Shown piece by piece: positions 1 through 8,796 of a DNA stretch of 64,000 nucleotides. The DNA is from Bog-532 sp963824545. Lineage in GTDB: Bacteria; Actinomycetota; Actinomycetes; Streptosporangiales; Streptosporangiaceae. The notes below the pieces were generated by a model. The model saw only the letters and a list, made by a program, of their open reading frames with translations. It did not search any database and was not told the origin of the DNA. Every line of letters begins with the position of its first letter. Position 1 is the stretch's first letter. The stretch is from contig CAWGPP010000027.1 in the NCBI GenBank assembly GCA_963824545.1, forward strand, positions 86,624 through 150,623, in the 5' to 3' direction. A program made the position numbers and the translations under genes.

Positions 1-531
1 CCCGTTTCATCACCTGGATCGACCGCCACAGCTGCCGCAGCGTGGTCAGGTCGCTGCGGCTCCACAGCGCGGCCCGCGGGCCCAGCCGCACGGTGCCGGC
101 CGCTTCGTCCCAGCGCACCCACGCGGCCTGGTCCAGGCGGCGCAGCGCGGCCACCGCGGAGCGGCGGTGCGCCGCCTCGTCGCGCGGCCCGGTCACCTCG
201 CGGAACACGTCGAGCACGGGCCCGGAGCCGGCCGGCGCCCCGGCCACACCGGGCCCAGCGGGTCCTCCCAGCAGCACCGCAGCACGGCCGCAAGCATCCG
301 GGCGGTGTCGTTCGGCTGCTCCAGCAGCGGCCCCGGCAGCCCCATCTCGGCCAGCACCCGCGCGTCGGCTGTCTCGGGGACCTGGGGCACCAGCCACGCC
401 GCCATCCCGCCGGGCTCGGCCAGCTTGATCATCCCGTCCGGGGCCGCGGTCCCGGCGGGCACCCGCAGCGGGCCTGCCGACCGGGCGCGGGCCCACGCCA
501 GCGCGGTGCCGTCGCCGTTTCCCGCGGTCAT
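1..531 (-). pseudogene. Unrecognised protein, frameshifted and cut by window edge
   Basis: The ATG at 531 overlaps the TGA of the gene upstream on the minus strand (ATGA), so the two are translationally coupled. The first frame starts MTAGNGDGTALAW and runs about 97 residues before going off into a stop at 193. From about 240 to the window edge another frame carries a natural-looking continuation (GPVLDVFREVTGPRDEA, then LRRLDQAAWVRWDEAAGTVR and TTLRQLWRSIQVMK). The switch falls in the four-base G/C run at 238-241, so one base is missing or extra. The last part has the feel of a winged-helix tail, but no family is recognised. The gene continues beyond the window. Confidence 0.5.
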
Positions 532-1730
532 GAGGCGTTCCGGCGGAACTGCCCGCGGGACACCCAGGCGGGGCTGCCGTCCACCGCCACGTCCAGGCCC
601 TCCTCCCAGCTCAGCGTGTACGGGAGAGCCGGATCGTGGTGCGCGGCGGTCAGCTGTGCGAGAATCCGGCGGGCACTGGGCCAGTCCGGCGCGGCCCGCA
701 GCAGCGCGGCCACGTCCCGGCTGCCGTCCGGGCCGAGGAGGCCTTCGGCCTTCGTGGTCCCGTCGTGATCGGCCGGAGCGTCCCCGGCGTCCCCGGCGCC
801 GGCATCGTCGGGCCGCGGCGGCGGTATCCGGGTGGTGTCGGGCTGGCCGCCGCTCTCGACGGCTTCGGTCATCGCCTGCGGGTCGAACCAGGGGGCGGGC
901 GCGTCGAAGACGAACGTGTCCAGCACGGCGCCGAGCCGCGCGGTGTCCGCGGTCCGCGCGAACGTCCGCCACTCCTCGGCGGGCAGCAGCCCGAGCGCGC
1001 GCGTGGTGCCGGCCCGCTCGATCAGCCGCGCCGCGGCGGCGTCGATCGCGTCGCGGTAGGCGGCCAGGCCGGAACGGAGCCACTGGCACTCCCGGTCCAG
1101 GGCGGGCCAGCGCCGCAGGACGACCGCGTGCACGTCCTCGGCGCGGGCGATGAGGGCCTCGTTGCCCCACAGCAGCTGCGCGTTTTCCCGGAGCTGCCCG
1201 GCGTCCGCGCCCAGCGACATGATCGACAGCTCGTTCGCGATCAGCCGGAACACCTGGGTCAGCCAGGCCGAGGCCCGGCCGTCCTCGGCGGTGGCGGCGG
1301 GCGCGGAGACGTTCCTGTGCTCCATCGACAGCAGCTCGTGCAGCTCGGACTGGCCGCCGCGCTCGGCGATCCGGCGCAGGAACAGCAGCATGATGTACGG
1401 CGCGAACGCGGCGCGGTAGTAGCGCTCGTTCGGCCGCTCGAAGACCTTGCTGACCGCGCCGTACGCCTTGAGGACCTCGAAGCGGCGGCCGACGGTGGCC
1501 TCGGGGAAACGGCGGCAGGCGTTACGGACCTGCTCCTCGGTGAGCCCGTCGCTGCCGGCCGCGGCGAACGCGCGGAAGATCGCCTCGTCCACGTCGAGCA
1601 GCTGCGGCGTGAGGATCATCTTCTCGGCCTCGCGGGCCAGCACGGCGAACGCCTGCCGGTAGATGCGCAGCACCGCGGCCTCGCCCGCCAGGTCGTCCAG
1701 CCCCGGCTGAACGATCGGCCCGTCGGCCAT
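528..1730 (-). CDS. Hypothetical helical protein, first gene of a coupled pair
   Basis: About 400 residues, mostly helical. Residues about 30-125 look like a winged-helix module (FRAFAAAGSDGLTEEQV, VGRRFEVLKAYGAVSKVFER, NERYYRAAFAPY). A long helical region follows (FRLIANELSIMSLGADAGQL, ALIARAEDVHAVVLRRWPAL) and an acidic, proline-rich linker (about residues 310-335). Two ATGs lie six bases apart (1736 and 1730). The purine-rich GGGGAGG upstream is better spaced for 1730. The stop overlaps the next start. The order of a helical protein followed by a smaller winged-helix partner recalls kleisin/KITE pairs of MukBEF- or Wadjet-like condensins, but that is only an architectural impression. The function is unknown. 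Confidence 0.7.
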   Translation of the reverse strand: MADGPIVQPGLDDLAGEAAVLRIYRQAFAVLAREAEKMILTPQLLDVDEAIFRAFAAAGSDGLTEEQVRNACRRFPEATVGRRFEVLKAYGAVSKVFERPNERYYRAAFAPYIMLLFLRRIAERGGQSELHELLSMEHRNVSAPAATAEDGRASAWLTQVFRLIANELSIMSLGADAGQLRENAQLLWGNEALIARAEDVHAVVLRRWPALDRECQWLRSGLAAYRDAIDAAAARLIERAGTTRALGLLPAEEWRTFARTADTARLGAVLDTFVFDAPAPWFDPQAMTEAVESGGQPDTTRIPPPRPDDAGAGDAGDAPADHDGTTKAEGLLGPDGSRDVAALLRAAPDWPSARRILAQLTAAHHDPALPYTLSWEEGLDVAVDGSPAWVSRGQFRRNAS

Positions 1731-1826
1731 GCCCATGCCCTCCCCTACGCGTCGGCCCGGCAGGTTCCCGGACTAGACGGTAGCGCCCCAGGGCGAACAG
1801 TTTCGGCAATATCGCGGGCGGAGGGG

Positions 1827-3305
1827 TCAGCCGAGCGTGAAGGGGTCGCGGGTGCCGCCGGTGAGCTCCACCCAGACGCTCTTGTTCTCGGTGTAGGCGT
1901 GGACGGCCTCGATGCCGTTCTCCCGCCCCATGCCGGAGGCCTTGTACCCGCCGAACGGGACGCTCGGCGCGACCACGCGGTAGGCGTTGATCCATATCGT
2001 GCCGGCCCGGATCCGGGCCGCGACGCGGTGCGCGCGCCGTACGTCGGCGGTCCACACCGACCCGGCCAGCCCGTACGGCGTGTCGTTGGCCAGCTTGATG
2101 GCCTCGGCCTCGTCGGTGAAGGTGTACGCGGACAGCACCGGGCCGAAGATCTCCTCGCGGACCACGGTGGACGCGGGCCCGACGCCGGTCAGCACGGTGG
2201 GCTGAACGAAGTACCCGCCGAGGCTGTCGTCCGCGGCGCCGCCGTAGGCGACCTGGGCCCCCTCGTCGACCGCGGTCCGCAGGTAGCCGAGTACCTTGCG
2301 GTACTGCGGCTCGTTCGCGACCGGCCCCATCTCGGTGTCCGGGTCGTTCGGGTCGCCGAGCCGGATCCGGGCCGCCCGCCCCGCGATCAGGCGGATCAGC
2401 TCGTCGTGCACGTCGGCGTGCACGATCAGCCGCGAGCCGGCCATGCACGTCTGCCCGGTGGCCGCGAACACGCCGGCCACCACGCCGTTGGCCGCGGCGG
2501 CCAGGTCCGCGTCGGGGAAGACGACCTGCGGGGATTTGCCGCCCAGCTCCAGGGTGACCGGGTTCAGGTTCTCCGCCGCCGCGTGCGCGACCGCGCGGCC
2601 GGTGGCCGTCGACCCGGTGAACGCCACCTTGTCCACTCCGGGGTGGCCGGCCAGCGCCGCACCGACCTCGCGGGACTGGCCGGTGATCACGTTGACCACG
2701 CCCGGCGGGAGGCCGGCCTCGGCGATCAGCTCGGCGAACCCCAGCGTGGAGGCGGGCGCGTGCTCGGACGGCTTGATCACCGCGGTGCACCCCGCGGCCA
2801 GGGCCGGCGCCAGCTTCCACGTCATCAGCAGCAGCGGCGAGTTCCAGGGGGTAATCGCGGCGACGACCCCGACGGGCTCGCGCCGGGTGTAGACGAGGTA
2901 GTCCGGGTTCGGCGCGGGAATCTGCCGCCCTTCGAGCTTGTCGGCCAGCCCGGCGTAGTAGTGGTACCAGCCGCCGAGCCCGTTCAGCTGGCCGATCATC
3001 TCCCGGTACAGCTTGCCCGAGTCCTGGACCTCCAGGCGTGCCAGCCGCGGCGCGTTCACCGAGATCAGGTCGCCGAGCAGGCGCATCAGCCGGGACCGCG
3101 CGAACCCGGTCAGCTGGCCCCACTCGCCGTCCAGCGCGGCGCGGGCGGCCTGCACGGCCGCGTCCACGTCCTCCGGCCCGGCGTCGGGGATCACCGCCCA
3201 GGGCCGTCCGGTATACGGGTTCTCGGACTCGAACGTCCGGCCGGAGATCGCGTCGACGGCCTTGCCGCCGATCAGCATGCGGAACTGCTCGAGTTGATCG
3301 CTCAC
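1827..3305 (-). CDS. Aldehyde dehydrogenase (NAD(P)+-dependent, betaine-aldehyde-like)
   Basis: A 492-residue ALDH-superfamily enzyme of normal length, oxidising an aldehyde to the acid in the cytoplasm. Motifs seen in order: ITPWNSPLLLMTWK (cofactor binding), FTGSTATGRAV, ELGGKSPQVV with the general-base Glu, GQTCMAGSR with the catalytic Cys, EEIFGPVLSAY, and the C-terminal PFGGYKASGMGRENG. Start is the GTG of GTGAGCGATCAA with GGAGGGG just upstream. It stands alone, divergent from the reductase gene at 3500. The substrate cannot be read from the sequence; the closest named families are betaine-aldehyde and gamma-aminobutyraldehyde type dehydrogenases. Confidence 0.92.
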   Translation of the reverse strand: MSDQLEQFRMLIGGKAVDAISGRTFESENPYTGRPWAVIPDAGPEDVDAAVQAARAALDGEWGQLTGFARSRLMRLLGDLISVNAPRLARLEVQDSGKLYREMIGQLNGLGGWYHYYAGLADKLEGRQIPAPNPDYLVYTRREPVGVVAAITPWNSPLLLMTWKLAPALAAGCTAVIKPSEHAPASTLGFAELIAEAGLPPGVVNVITGQSREVGAALAGHPGVDKVAFTGSTATGRAVAHAAAENLNPVTLELGGKSPQVVFPDADLAAAANGVVAGVFAATGQTCMAGSRLIVHADVHDELIRLIAGRAARIRLGDPNDPDTEMGPVANEPQYRKVLGYLRTAVDEGAQVAYGGAADDSLGGYFVQPTVLTGVGPASTVVREEIFGPVLSAYTFTDEAEAIKLANDTPYGLAGSVWTADVRRAHRVAARIRAGTIWINAYRVVAPSVPFGGYKASGMGRENGIEAVHAYTENKSVWVELTGGTRDPFTLG

Positions 3306-3499
3306 GCTGTACCCCTCCGCTCACGCCGCGCCGCACCGGCGCCGTCCGGTGCCACCACGTCAGGTGTCGCCGCAGCCGGTGTCACCACAGCTATTCAGCC
3401 CCCGCTGACGTGCAGCGTCAACCCGCCGCGGGCGGTGGTAGTACGGTCAGCGGAGGACGCGCAGGCGCGGCCGGGAGACGCTCAGCAGGGAGGGCCGGC

Positions 3500-4072
3500 A
3501 TGAGGATCGCACTGATCGGGACGGGCCACATCGGAGGCACGCTGGGCGCCAGGTGGCGTGCCGCCGGACACGATGTGGTGTACGGCTCCCGCCAGGGCAC
3601 CGGGGAAGGCCCGGGTGGCGCGCCGCTCGCGCCCATCGGCGACGCGGTGCAGGACGCCGACGTGGTGGTGCTGGCCATCCCCGGCGGCGCGGTGGCCGGC
3701 ACGGTCGGGGAGTACGGCGCGGTACTGGACGGCAAGACCATCGTCGACGCCACGAACAACATGGGCGGCGGCGCGCCCGACAGCCGCGCGGCGATCACCG
3801 CGGCCGTGCCCAATGTCCGCTACGTTCGCGCCTTCAACACGCTGGGCTGGGAGAACTTCGCCGATCCGCTGCCCGGCAGCGCCTTGTTCTTCGCCGCAGC
3901 GCCGAGCGCCCGGGCGACCGCCGAGGAACTCATCAGCGCGGTGGGGCTGGAGCCGGCCTACGCCGGGGACGAGGACGCCACCGGGACGGTCGACGCCCTG
4001 CTCCCCCTATGGTTCACGATCGTCAAGCTGCACGGCGGCAACCGCAAGGTCGCCCTGAGCATCATCCGGTAG
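3500..4072 (+). CDS. NADPH-dependent F420 reductase-like (F420_oxidored family) protein
   Basis: 190 residues: a Rossmann domain beginning MRIALIGTGHIGGTLGARW, with the dinucleotide loop GTGHIGG, then ADVVVLAIPGGAV and KTIVDATNNMG. These are typical of the F420_oxidored/NADP-binding family that includes NADPH:F420 oxidoreductase (Fno) and plain NAD(P)-binding reductases. YVRAFNTLGWENFADP is also family-like. The ATG follows AGGGAGGGC. It is shorter than Fno proper (about 210-230 aa), so the F420 specificity is inferred, not seen. It stands alone between the divergent aldehyde dehydrogenase and the protease operon. Confidence 0.8.
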   Translation: MRIALIGTGHIGGTLGARWRAAGHDVVYGSRQGTGEGPGGAPLAPIGDAVQDADVVVLAIPGGAVAGTVGEYGAVLDGKTIVDATNNMGGGAPDSRAAITAAVPNVRYVRAFNTLGWENFADPLPGSALFFAAAPSARATAEELISAVGLEPAYAGDEDATGTVDALLPLWFTIVKLHGGNRKVALSIIR

Positions 4073-4416
4073 GCGTCCGCCTTCCCGCCCCTTCCCGGCC
4101 TGTCCCTTTCCGGCCGGCCGCCGTCACGCGGTAACGCGGCGCTGGGCACGTTACGGCCGCAACCAATAACATTCAGCGCATAACTGTACATTCATGCTCT
4201 CGCGGCCGTAAACTTCGTGAACGTATCGTCCATTCCGGCCATAGCCGACGCCTGAGGCGATCGAATGGTTTACCTTCGCGTGGCCACACATTTGTAGACC
4301 TCAGGCAACTAGCGCATCCGGGCCGGCTCTCCCATACTCGCTACCCGGGGTAAATGGGGGATCTCCAGTGAGCACATTTCCCTGCGTAGGCCTTCCATGC
4401 TGCTTCAGGGAGATTG
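4073..4416. other. Intergenic region upstream of the trypco operon
   Basis: 344 bases without a convincing gene. It is noticeably less GC-rich than its surroundings (for example around 4150-4300), as expected of a promoter region. I could not assign a clean -35/-10 pair. The ribosome-binding site of the next gene (AGGGAGA, about 4407-4413) lies at its end. Confidence 0.5.
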
Positions 4417-4731
4417 ATGACTGATCTGGTGCGCTTCGAGATACCCGACGGCGGCGACGTCCTGATCGAGGCAGAGGATGTCGATGAGGGCCTCATCCCG
4501 GTAAAACGCGGCCAGGACGGGATATTCGACACCGGCATGTTTTTCTCGGACCGGCTCGATTCAATTCAGGACGCCGTGAAAGAGGCACTGAAGAAACTGC
4601 GGATGACGAATCCCGACGAGATCAAGGTCTCGTTCGGGATCAAGTTCACCGCCGCGGCCGGAGCCGTGATCGCCCGGACATCGGTAGAAGGCGCGCTCGG
4701 TGTGGAGATGTCGTGGCGCCGGACGGACTGA
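4417..4731 (+). CDS. CU044_2847/trypsin-co-occurring (trypco1) domain protein
   Basis: A small acidic protein of 104 residues. It begins MTDLVRFEIPDGGDVLIEAE and has the pattern LDSIQDAVKEALKKLR followed by DEIKVSFGIKFTAAAGAVIA and VEGALGVEMSWRR. This is the CU044_2847 family, also called the trypsin-co-occurring domain, found beside trypsin-like proteases and NTPase conflict systems in multicellular-type bacteria. ATG 4417 is preferred over the TTG at 4414, with AGGGAGA upstream. The end overlaps the GTG start of the protease by 19 bases, so they are one operon. Its exact role is unknown; it is probably a partner or substrate-like regulator of the protease. Confidence 0.85.
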   Translation: MTDLVRFEIPDGGDVLIEAEDVDEGLIPVKRGQDGIFDTGMFFSDRLDSIQDAVKEALKKLRMTNPDEIKVSFGIKFTAAAGAVIARTSVEGALGVEMSWRRTD

Positions 4732-5786
4732 CGCCACCGGCGGCACCCTGGCGGCTGCGCATCAGCGATCCTCGCCAGCAGCGGATCCTGGGCGCCGGCT
4801 TCCTCATTGCCCCTCAACTGGCGCTCACATGCTGGCATGTCGTGGCCGACCAGAGCGACATCTGGGTGGATGCCGGCGGCCCGGCTGGGTGGCGGGGCCT
4901 GGCACATTCCGATCAGCCCGGCAGCCACGGCTCACCCGGCGCGGATGTGGCGGTGCTGCGACTGGCCCGCTCCGCGCCGGACGGCCCCGCCGCCCCCATG
5001 GGGCCCGCTGAGTCACCGCCGACGGGAACGGTCCTGCTGGCATTCGGCTTCCCGCAGTTCGGCCGGACGCCGGCCGCCCGCCCATCCGCCACGGCCGAGA
5101 ATCCCGGAATCTGGACACGGGTGGTGGCGGAGGGCTTTGACCACCACGCCGAGCGGGTCTGGCTGACCAGCCAGTCCCCGCAGAGCCTGCCGGTCCAGCG
5201 GGGATTCAGCGGTGGCCCGGTGCTGGATCCGCGAACCGGCCTGGTCGTTGGCATGACGGCGGTAGCCGCGGACCGGCAGCCGGTCGCGCTGATGATCCCG
5301 GTGGCGACGCTGGCCGCCTGCGACCCGCAATTGCGGCGGATCCTGCTCCCGGACACCATTGCCGATCCGGATTTCACCCAGGCCATCGAGACGCTGGGCG
5401 CCGGGAACTACGCCGCCGCGCTGGCCGGCTTCCGCGCGGTCTGCTCCCGGCGGCCGGAGATGCCCGACACCTGGTACTACGTCGCGCTGGCAGCGCTGCG
5501 CGGCCAGCGTCCACGTGACCACACAACCGCCTACATCAAGGAGATCGACCAACTGCTCGGGCATGTGACGTCGCCGGCGGCCGGCCGGCCCCACATTCGC
5601 GCTCTCCGGGCGCTCATCCGAGAAGACCATCACCGTTCCCGGGGCCTGATGACGGTTCCCTCGGTAGAGGAACTGCGGCCCCCGGCCGGCTCCATCAGCG
5701 CCCGGCACGCCGCCGAGATATGCCGGCACGTCCCGGCCCCGGAAACGCGGACCTGGCAGCAACTACACCGCAGGAGCGTAACGTGA
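4713..5786 (+). CDS. Trypsin-like serine protease with C-terminal helical extension
   Basis: 357 residues. The N-terminal half is a chymotrypsin-fold (S1-type) protease domain: ALTCWHVVAD supplies the His, GADVAVLRLA the Asp, and GFSGGPVLDPRTG the nucleophile Ser, followed by GLVVGMTAVAA. The C-terminal third (from about residue 220; FTQAIETLGAGNYAAALAGF, DTWYYVALAALRGQRPRDHT) looks like a short TPR-like helical region. There is no signal peptide, so it acts in the cytoplasm. The start is GTG 4713 with GGAG ahead. It overlaps trypco1 by 19 bases and the next gene by 4 (GTGA). The context fits a stress- or infection-triggered proteolytic module; the target is unknown. Confidence 0.88.
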   Translation: MAPDGLTPPAAPWRLRISDPRQQRILGAGFLIAPQLALTCWHVVADQSDIWVDAGGPAGWRGLAHSDQPGSHGSPGADVAVLRLARSAPDGPAAPMGPAESPPTGTVLLAFGFPQFGRTPAARPSATAENPGIWTRVVAEGFDHHAERVWLTSQSPQSLPVQRGFSGGPVLDPRTGLVVGMTAVAADRQPVALMIPVATLAACDPQLRRILLPDTIADPDFTQAIETLGAGNYAAALAGFRAVCSRRPEMPDTWYYVALAALRGQRPRDHTTAYIKEIDQLLGHVTSPAAGRPHIRALRALIREDHHRSRGLMTVPSVEELRPPAGSISARHAAEICRHVPAPETRTWQQLHRRSVT

Positions 5787-6703
5787 AAGACCCTTATCTG
5801 CGCCTGACCCCGCGCCAGGCAAGTGTGCGCCGTTATTTTACTCCGACCCCGAATTTCCCGAATATCAAGGGACCCGTCATCCTGGCGGCCATCGTGATCC
5901 TCGTCATTATCATGGCGCAGTCACTGCCGATCACGATCGCGGGCCTGGCCGTCATCGGCTACGCCGCCAAGAAAGCCGTGCCCCGCGTGCTGCGTTATAA
6001 CGAGCTCCGGGCCCGCGCCGAACCTAAGCCGAGCGATCCGCAAATGGACCGGTGGCTGACCGAGGCGTTCCAGCCCGCCATTGACCAGGGTTTCAAACGG
6101 CTGGATCTAGGGCCCGAAAACCTGATCGACCCGAGCAGGCCGCCGCTGCTGGTGGTGGGATTTCCCCGGAACCCGGGACCCGCGCACCGGCTGGCCCGGG
6201 GCCGGGACGGGCACGTCAGGTCCAACTATTACGACATTCTCGTTGTCTATATGACCGATTGGCATCTCTCGACCTTTCAGTGCATGCTGGAAATGGAAAC
6301 CGGCGATTTCATCTCCGACCAGACGCGCGAGTTTCACTACCGTGACGTCCTGTCGGTAGCCACATCGAGCGACCGCCTGGTCATCCAGCTTCCGATCGAC
6401 CACTCCAGGCCCCAGCGCGCGGGCGATGGGGATGGCAAGGCACCTGCGAACGAAAGCCTGAAGGTCGAGGCGACGACCTCGCAGATGTTCCGACTCCGGG
6501 TGGCGTCCGATGAGATACAGGTGCTGGTCCGGCTCTTCGACTTTGCCATCAACGGCGAAGACCGGGACATCGACCTGGCCTTGCGCCAGATCCGCGGGCG
6601 CCTCCGTGACTACACCAAGCTGCACGAGCCGGACAAGGGCGCGTTTGATGACCTGCACCAGGCGCGGCAGCGTTCCGGCCGGGCCTGGCCGGGCGGGAAT
6701 TGA
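5783..6703 (+). CDS. Hypothetical two-helix membrane protein of the trypco-protease operon
   Basis: 306 residues, starting at the GTG in the GTGA overlap with the protease stop; CAGGAG lies 6 bases upstream. Residues about 30-65 hold two adjacent hydrophobic segments (PVILAAIVILVIIMAQSL, then TIAGLAVIGYAAKKAV), so the protein is membrane-anchored with a cytoplasmic domain of about 230 residues. That domain contains RSNYYDILVVYMTDWHLSTF and ISDQTREFHYRDVLSVAT. The FHYRDVLSV segment is the kind of sequence seen in PH-like membrane-associated domains. No family is named with confidence. As last gene of the operon it may be the membrane receptor or effector for the protease. Confidence 0.8.
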   Translation: MKDPYLRLTPRQASVRRYFTPTPNFPNIKGPVILAAIVILVIIMAQSLPITIAGLAVIGYAAKKAVPRVLRYNELRARAEPKPSDPQMDRWLTEAFQPAIDQGFKRLDLGPENLIDPSRPPLLVVGFPRNPGPAHRLARGRDGHVRSNYYDILVVYMTDWHLSTFQCMLEMETGDFISDQTREFHYRDVLSVATSSDRLVIQLPIDHSRPQRAGDGDGKAPANESLKVEATTSQMFRLRVASDEIQVLVRLFDFAINGEDRDIDLALRQIRGRLRDYTKLHEPDKGAFDDLHQARQRSGRAWPGGN

Positions 6704-6731
6704 CCGGGCGGGGCGGCGCTGAACATGCCAG

Positions 6732-6767
6732 CGGCGGGAACCACGGCGCGTGCCGCGATTCCCGCCG
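6732..6767. terminator. Bidirectional terminator hairpin
   Basis: Perfect 9-bp inverted repeat, CGGCGGGAA (6732-6740) and TTCCCGCCG (6759-6767), with an 18-nt loop. It sits between the convergent ends of the membrane-protein gene and the sedolisin gene. No T-run follows, which is usual for GC-rich actinobacteria. Confidence 0.6.
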
Positions 6768-6780
6768 TCCGTCAGCGGGT

Positions 6781-8201
6781 CTAGTGCCGTGCCAGGTAGG
6801 CCAGCTCGGGAACGAAGGACGCCGCGTTGACCGTGCCCACGCCCGAGGCCAGGTCGTAGCCGGGCAGTGCGTTGAATCCGTTGACCGTGTAGAAGTGCCC
6901 GTTCTGGGTGAACGACACGGTGTTGTTGCCCTTGGTGACGTCCACGATGCCCCTGGCGTGGGAGGCGGACAGCTGGTACAGGTACGGGTTGATCAGGCCG
7001 AGCCGGTGGCCGGCCGCCTGATCGGCTAGCGCCACGATGCCGGAGAAGAGCGGCGTCGCCTCGCTGGTGCCGCAGACCGGGTACCAGCCGGGCGTCTGCC
7101 CGCCGAAGCTCTGGTAGGTGTCCACCGCGCCGTTGCAGGCGCCGCTCATCGAGATGTCCGGCACGCCGCGGCTGCCGCCCACCACGCTGGCCACGCCGTT
7201 CTGGTACCACGGGCGGCTGAAGAAGATGGACGTGCCGCCGCCCCCGGCCAGCGGGTTCGGGCCGTTGTCGCCGAAGATGTACTGCTGGGTCGGCGTGTTG
7301 TAGGTGTCGTTCCACACGCTGTCCGGCGCGACGTGCCGGCCGACCGCGTCGAGGTGCAGCTGGGTGCCGCCGACCCCGGTCACCAGCGGGTCACTGTCCG
7401 GCCAGGAGGTCACGGGGTGCAGGTAGTACGTCGACAGGTCCAGGCCGATGTCCGCGGCGCCGCTGTCACCGGTCGCGGTGAGCACCGTGACGTGGTGGGC
7501 GTACGCGTTCTCGTAGGAGCCGCGCAGTGACTCCAGGGTCGCCTTGTTCGGGAAGGTCTCCTCGGTCGCGCTGAAGCTCTGGCTGATCACGTCGCCGAGA
7601 TTGTGGTTGATCACGTAGTTCTCGGCCGTGACGATCTGCGGGAAACCGGTCACGCCCTCGGTCTCCGACACCGGCGTCTCGACGAGCAGGATGTTCGCGC
7701 CTGGGGCGATCGTGTGCGCGTACTCGACGTCGAGCGTGGTCTCACCGGCCCAGCCAACCATGTCCGAGTTGTTCGGGTCATAGGACGGGACCTGGCCGGC
7801 CGCTGGATGACGTTGAACGACGGCGGCGCCGGGTAGTGGAACGTCCCGTCGAAAACGGCCAGATCGTGCCGGATGGTGGGGGATCCGAACGAATCAACGA
7901 TGACGATCGTCGATCTCCGCCCGTTGATGCCACGCAGGTAGAGCGCCCGCAGGTTGTAGGCCCGCTGGATCTGGTTCGGCTCGTAACAGGCGATGCCGAA
8001 GTTCGCCTCGCAGTACGCGGTGGTCGGAGGGGCGCTGTCCGCGTGCCCGGCGTGATGCACACCGGGCCGGATGACCACGTCCGCGTGGGGAGCCGGCGCC
8101 TTCGCACCCGCGGCAGGGACCGCCGCCCCGGCAGAGACCACCGCAGCGGCGGTCAGCGCGAAGGCCCCTGCCGCCACCGTTACTGTTCGCGCCAGACGCA
8201 T
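6781..8201 (-). pseudogene. Secreted sedolisin-type (S53) serine-carboxyl peptidase, one frameshift
   Basis: The N-terminal frame (from ATG 8201) starts with a signal peptide (MRLARTVTVAAGAFALTAAA). It holds YCEANFGIACYEPNQIQRAY and a short linker, then loses the frame near 7,785-7,800. The downstream frame continues with DPNNSDMVGWAGETTLDVEY and reaches the stop at 6781. The catalytic set of S53 is visible: Glu and Asp spaced E-x-x-x-D in GETTLDVE, the oxyanion Asp in ATGDSGAA, and Ser in CGTSEATPLFSG. A Ca-site-like GYDLASGVG is near the end. One missing base in CAGCGGCCGGCCAGG explains the break, so it is either a sequencing error or a very recent mutation. Restored length is about 470 residues. 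Confidence 0.85.
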
Positions 8202-8274
8202 AGCACTTCCCCCAATGATTAAGGCTCCGTCAGCGGAGGCACCATAACACCCACGATCCGACCATGGTCACACT

Positions 8275-8295
8275 CGCAACGCTAAACACGTTGCG
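8275..8295. promoter_or_regulatory. Inverted repeat upstream of the sedolisin gene
   Basis: Perfect 7-bp inverted repeat, CGCAACG then CGTTGCG with a 7-nt centre, 74 bases upstream of the sedolisin start. It is a plausible operator for its promoter; the binding protein is unknown. Confidence 0.4.
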
Positions 8296-8394
8296 TTACT
8301 AAGTGGTTACTCGGCGGGGGTAAGGCCGGGGGCGCGGATGGCAGGGCCAGGCCAGCTCATCGGCGGAAAGAACCGCCGGGATCGGCCTGACCCG

Positions 8395-8440
8395 CGTGGC
8401 GGGCCCGGCGAGCCGTCAACCGCCGGGCCCGAACGCCACG
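8395..8440 (-). terminator. Terminator hairpin after the DUF6131 gene
   Basis: GGGCCCGGCG (8401-8410) pairs with CGCCGGGCCC (8421-8430), extended by CGTGGC/GCCACG (8395-8400 with 8435-8440) past a small bulge. It starts 6 bases after the minus-strand stop at 8446. Confidence 0.65.
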
Positions 8441-8445
8441 GATAA

Positions 8446-8601
8446 CTACCAGTAATGCCGCCGGCCACCGATTTCGTGACCGATCGCTCCGAGCAGGAGC
8501 AGGATGAGCCCGATCACGAGGACGACGATACCGAGCGTCCAGAGGATCGCGATCTTGAGCAGGAAACCGAGAACGAGAAGGATGATGCCTATGATGATCA
8601 T
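8446..8601 (-). CDS. DUF6131-family small hydrophobic membrane protein
   Basis: 51 residues. Two close hydrophobic segments (MIIIGIILLVLGFLLKIAIL and TLGIVVLVIGLILLLLGAIG) are followed by the conserved tail GHEIGGRRHYW. This pattern is that of DUF6131, abundant in mycobacteria and other actinobacteria and of unknown function. The ATG at 8601 has AGGAG seven bases upstream, so the longer upstream reading is rejected. It is a single gene with its own terminator, probably stress-inducible given its neighbours, but no regulatory site was recognised. Confidence 0.85.
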   Translation of the reverse strand: MIIIGIILLVLGFLLKIAILWTLGIVVLVIGLILLLLGAIGHEIGGRRHYW

Positions 8602-8796
8602 TTGAACTCCTGTGTCGCCTGGGGCAGTTTGTAATCTCAGCTGATGACTGCCAGAAGGCGTCTTCCCGTTAAAAACGGAGAAAAACGCAAGGGCCCGCAT
8701 CGGTCTGACGGGACGGCCGCAGGAGTCTGGGCGGCGTTATGACGGCCTTCCCAGTATGCGCCGGCTCAGCAGGCGCGCACATCGTGCAGTGCTGCG

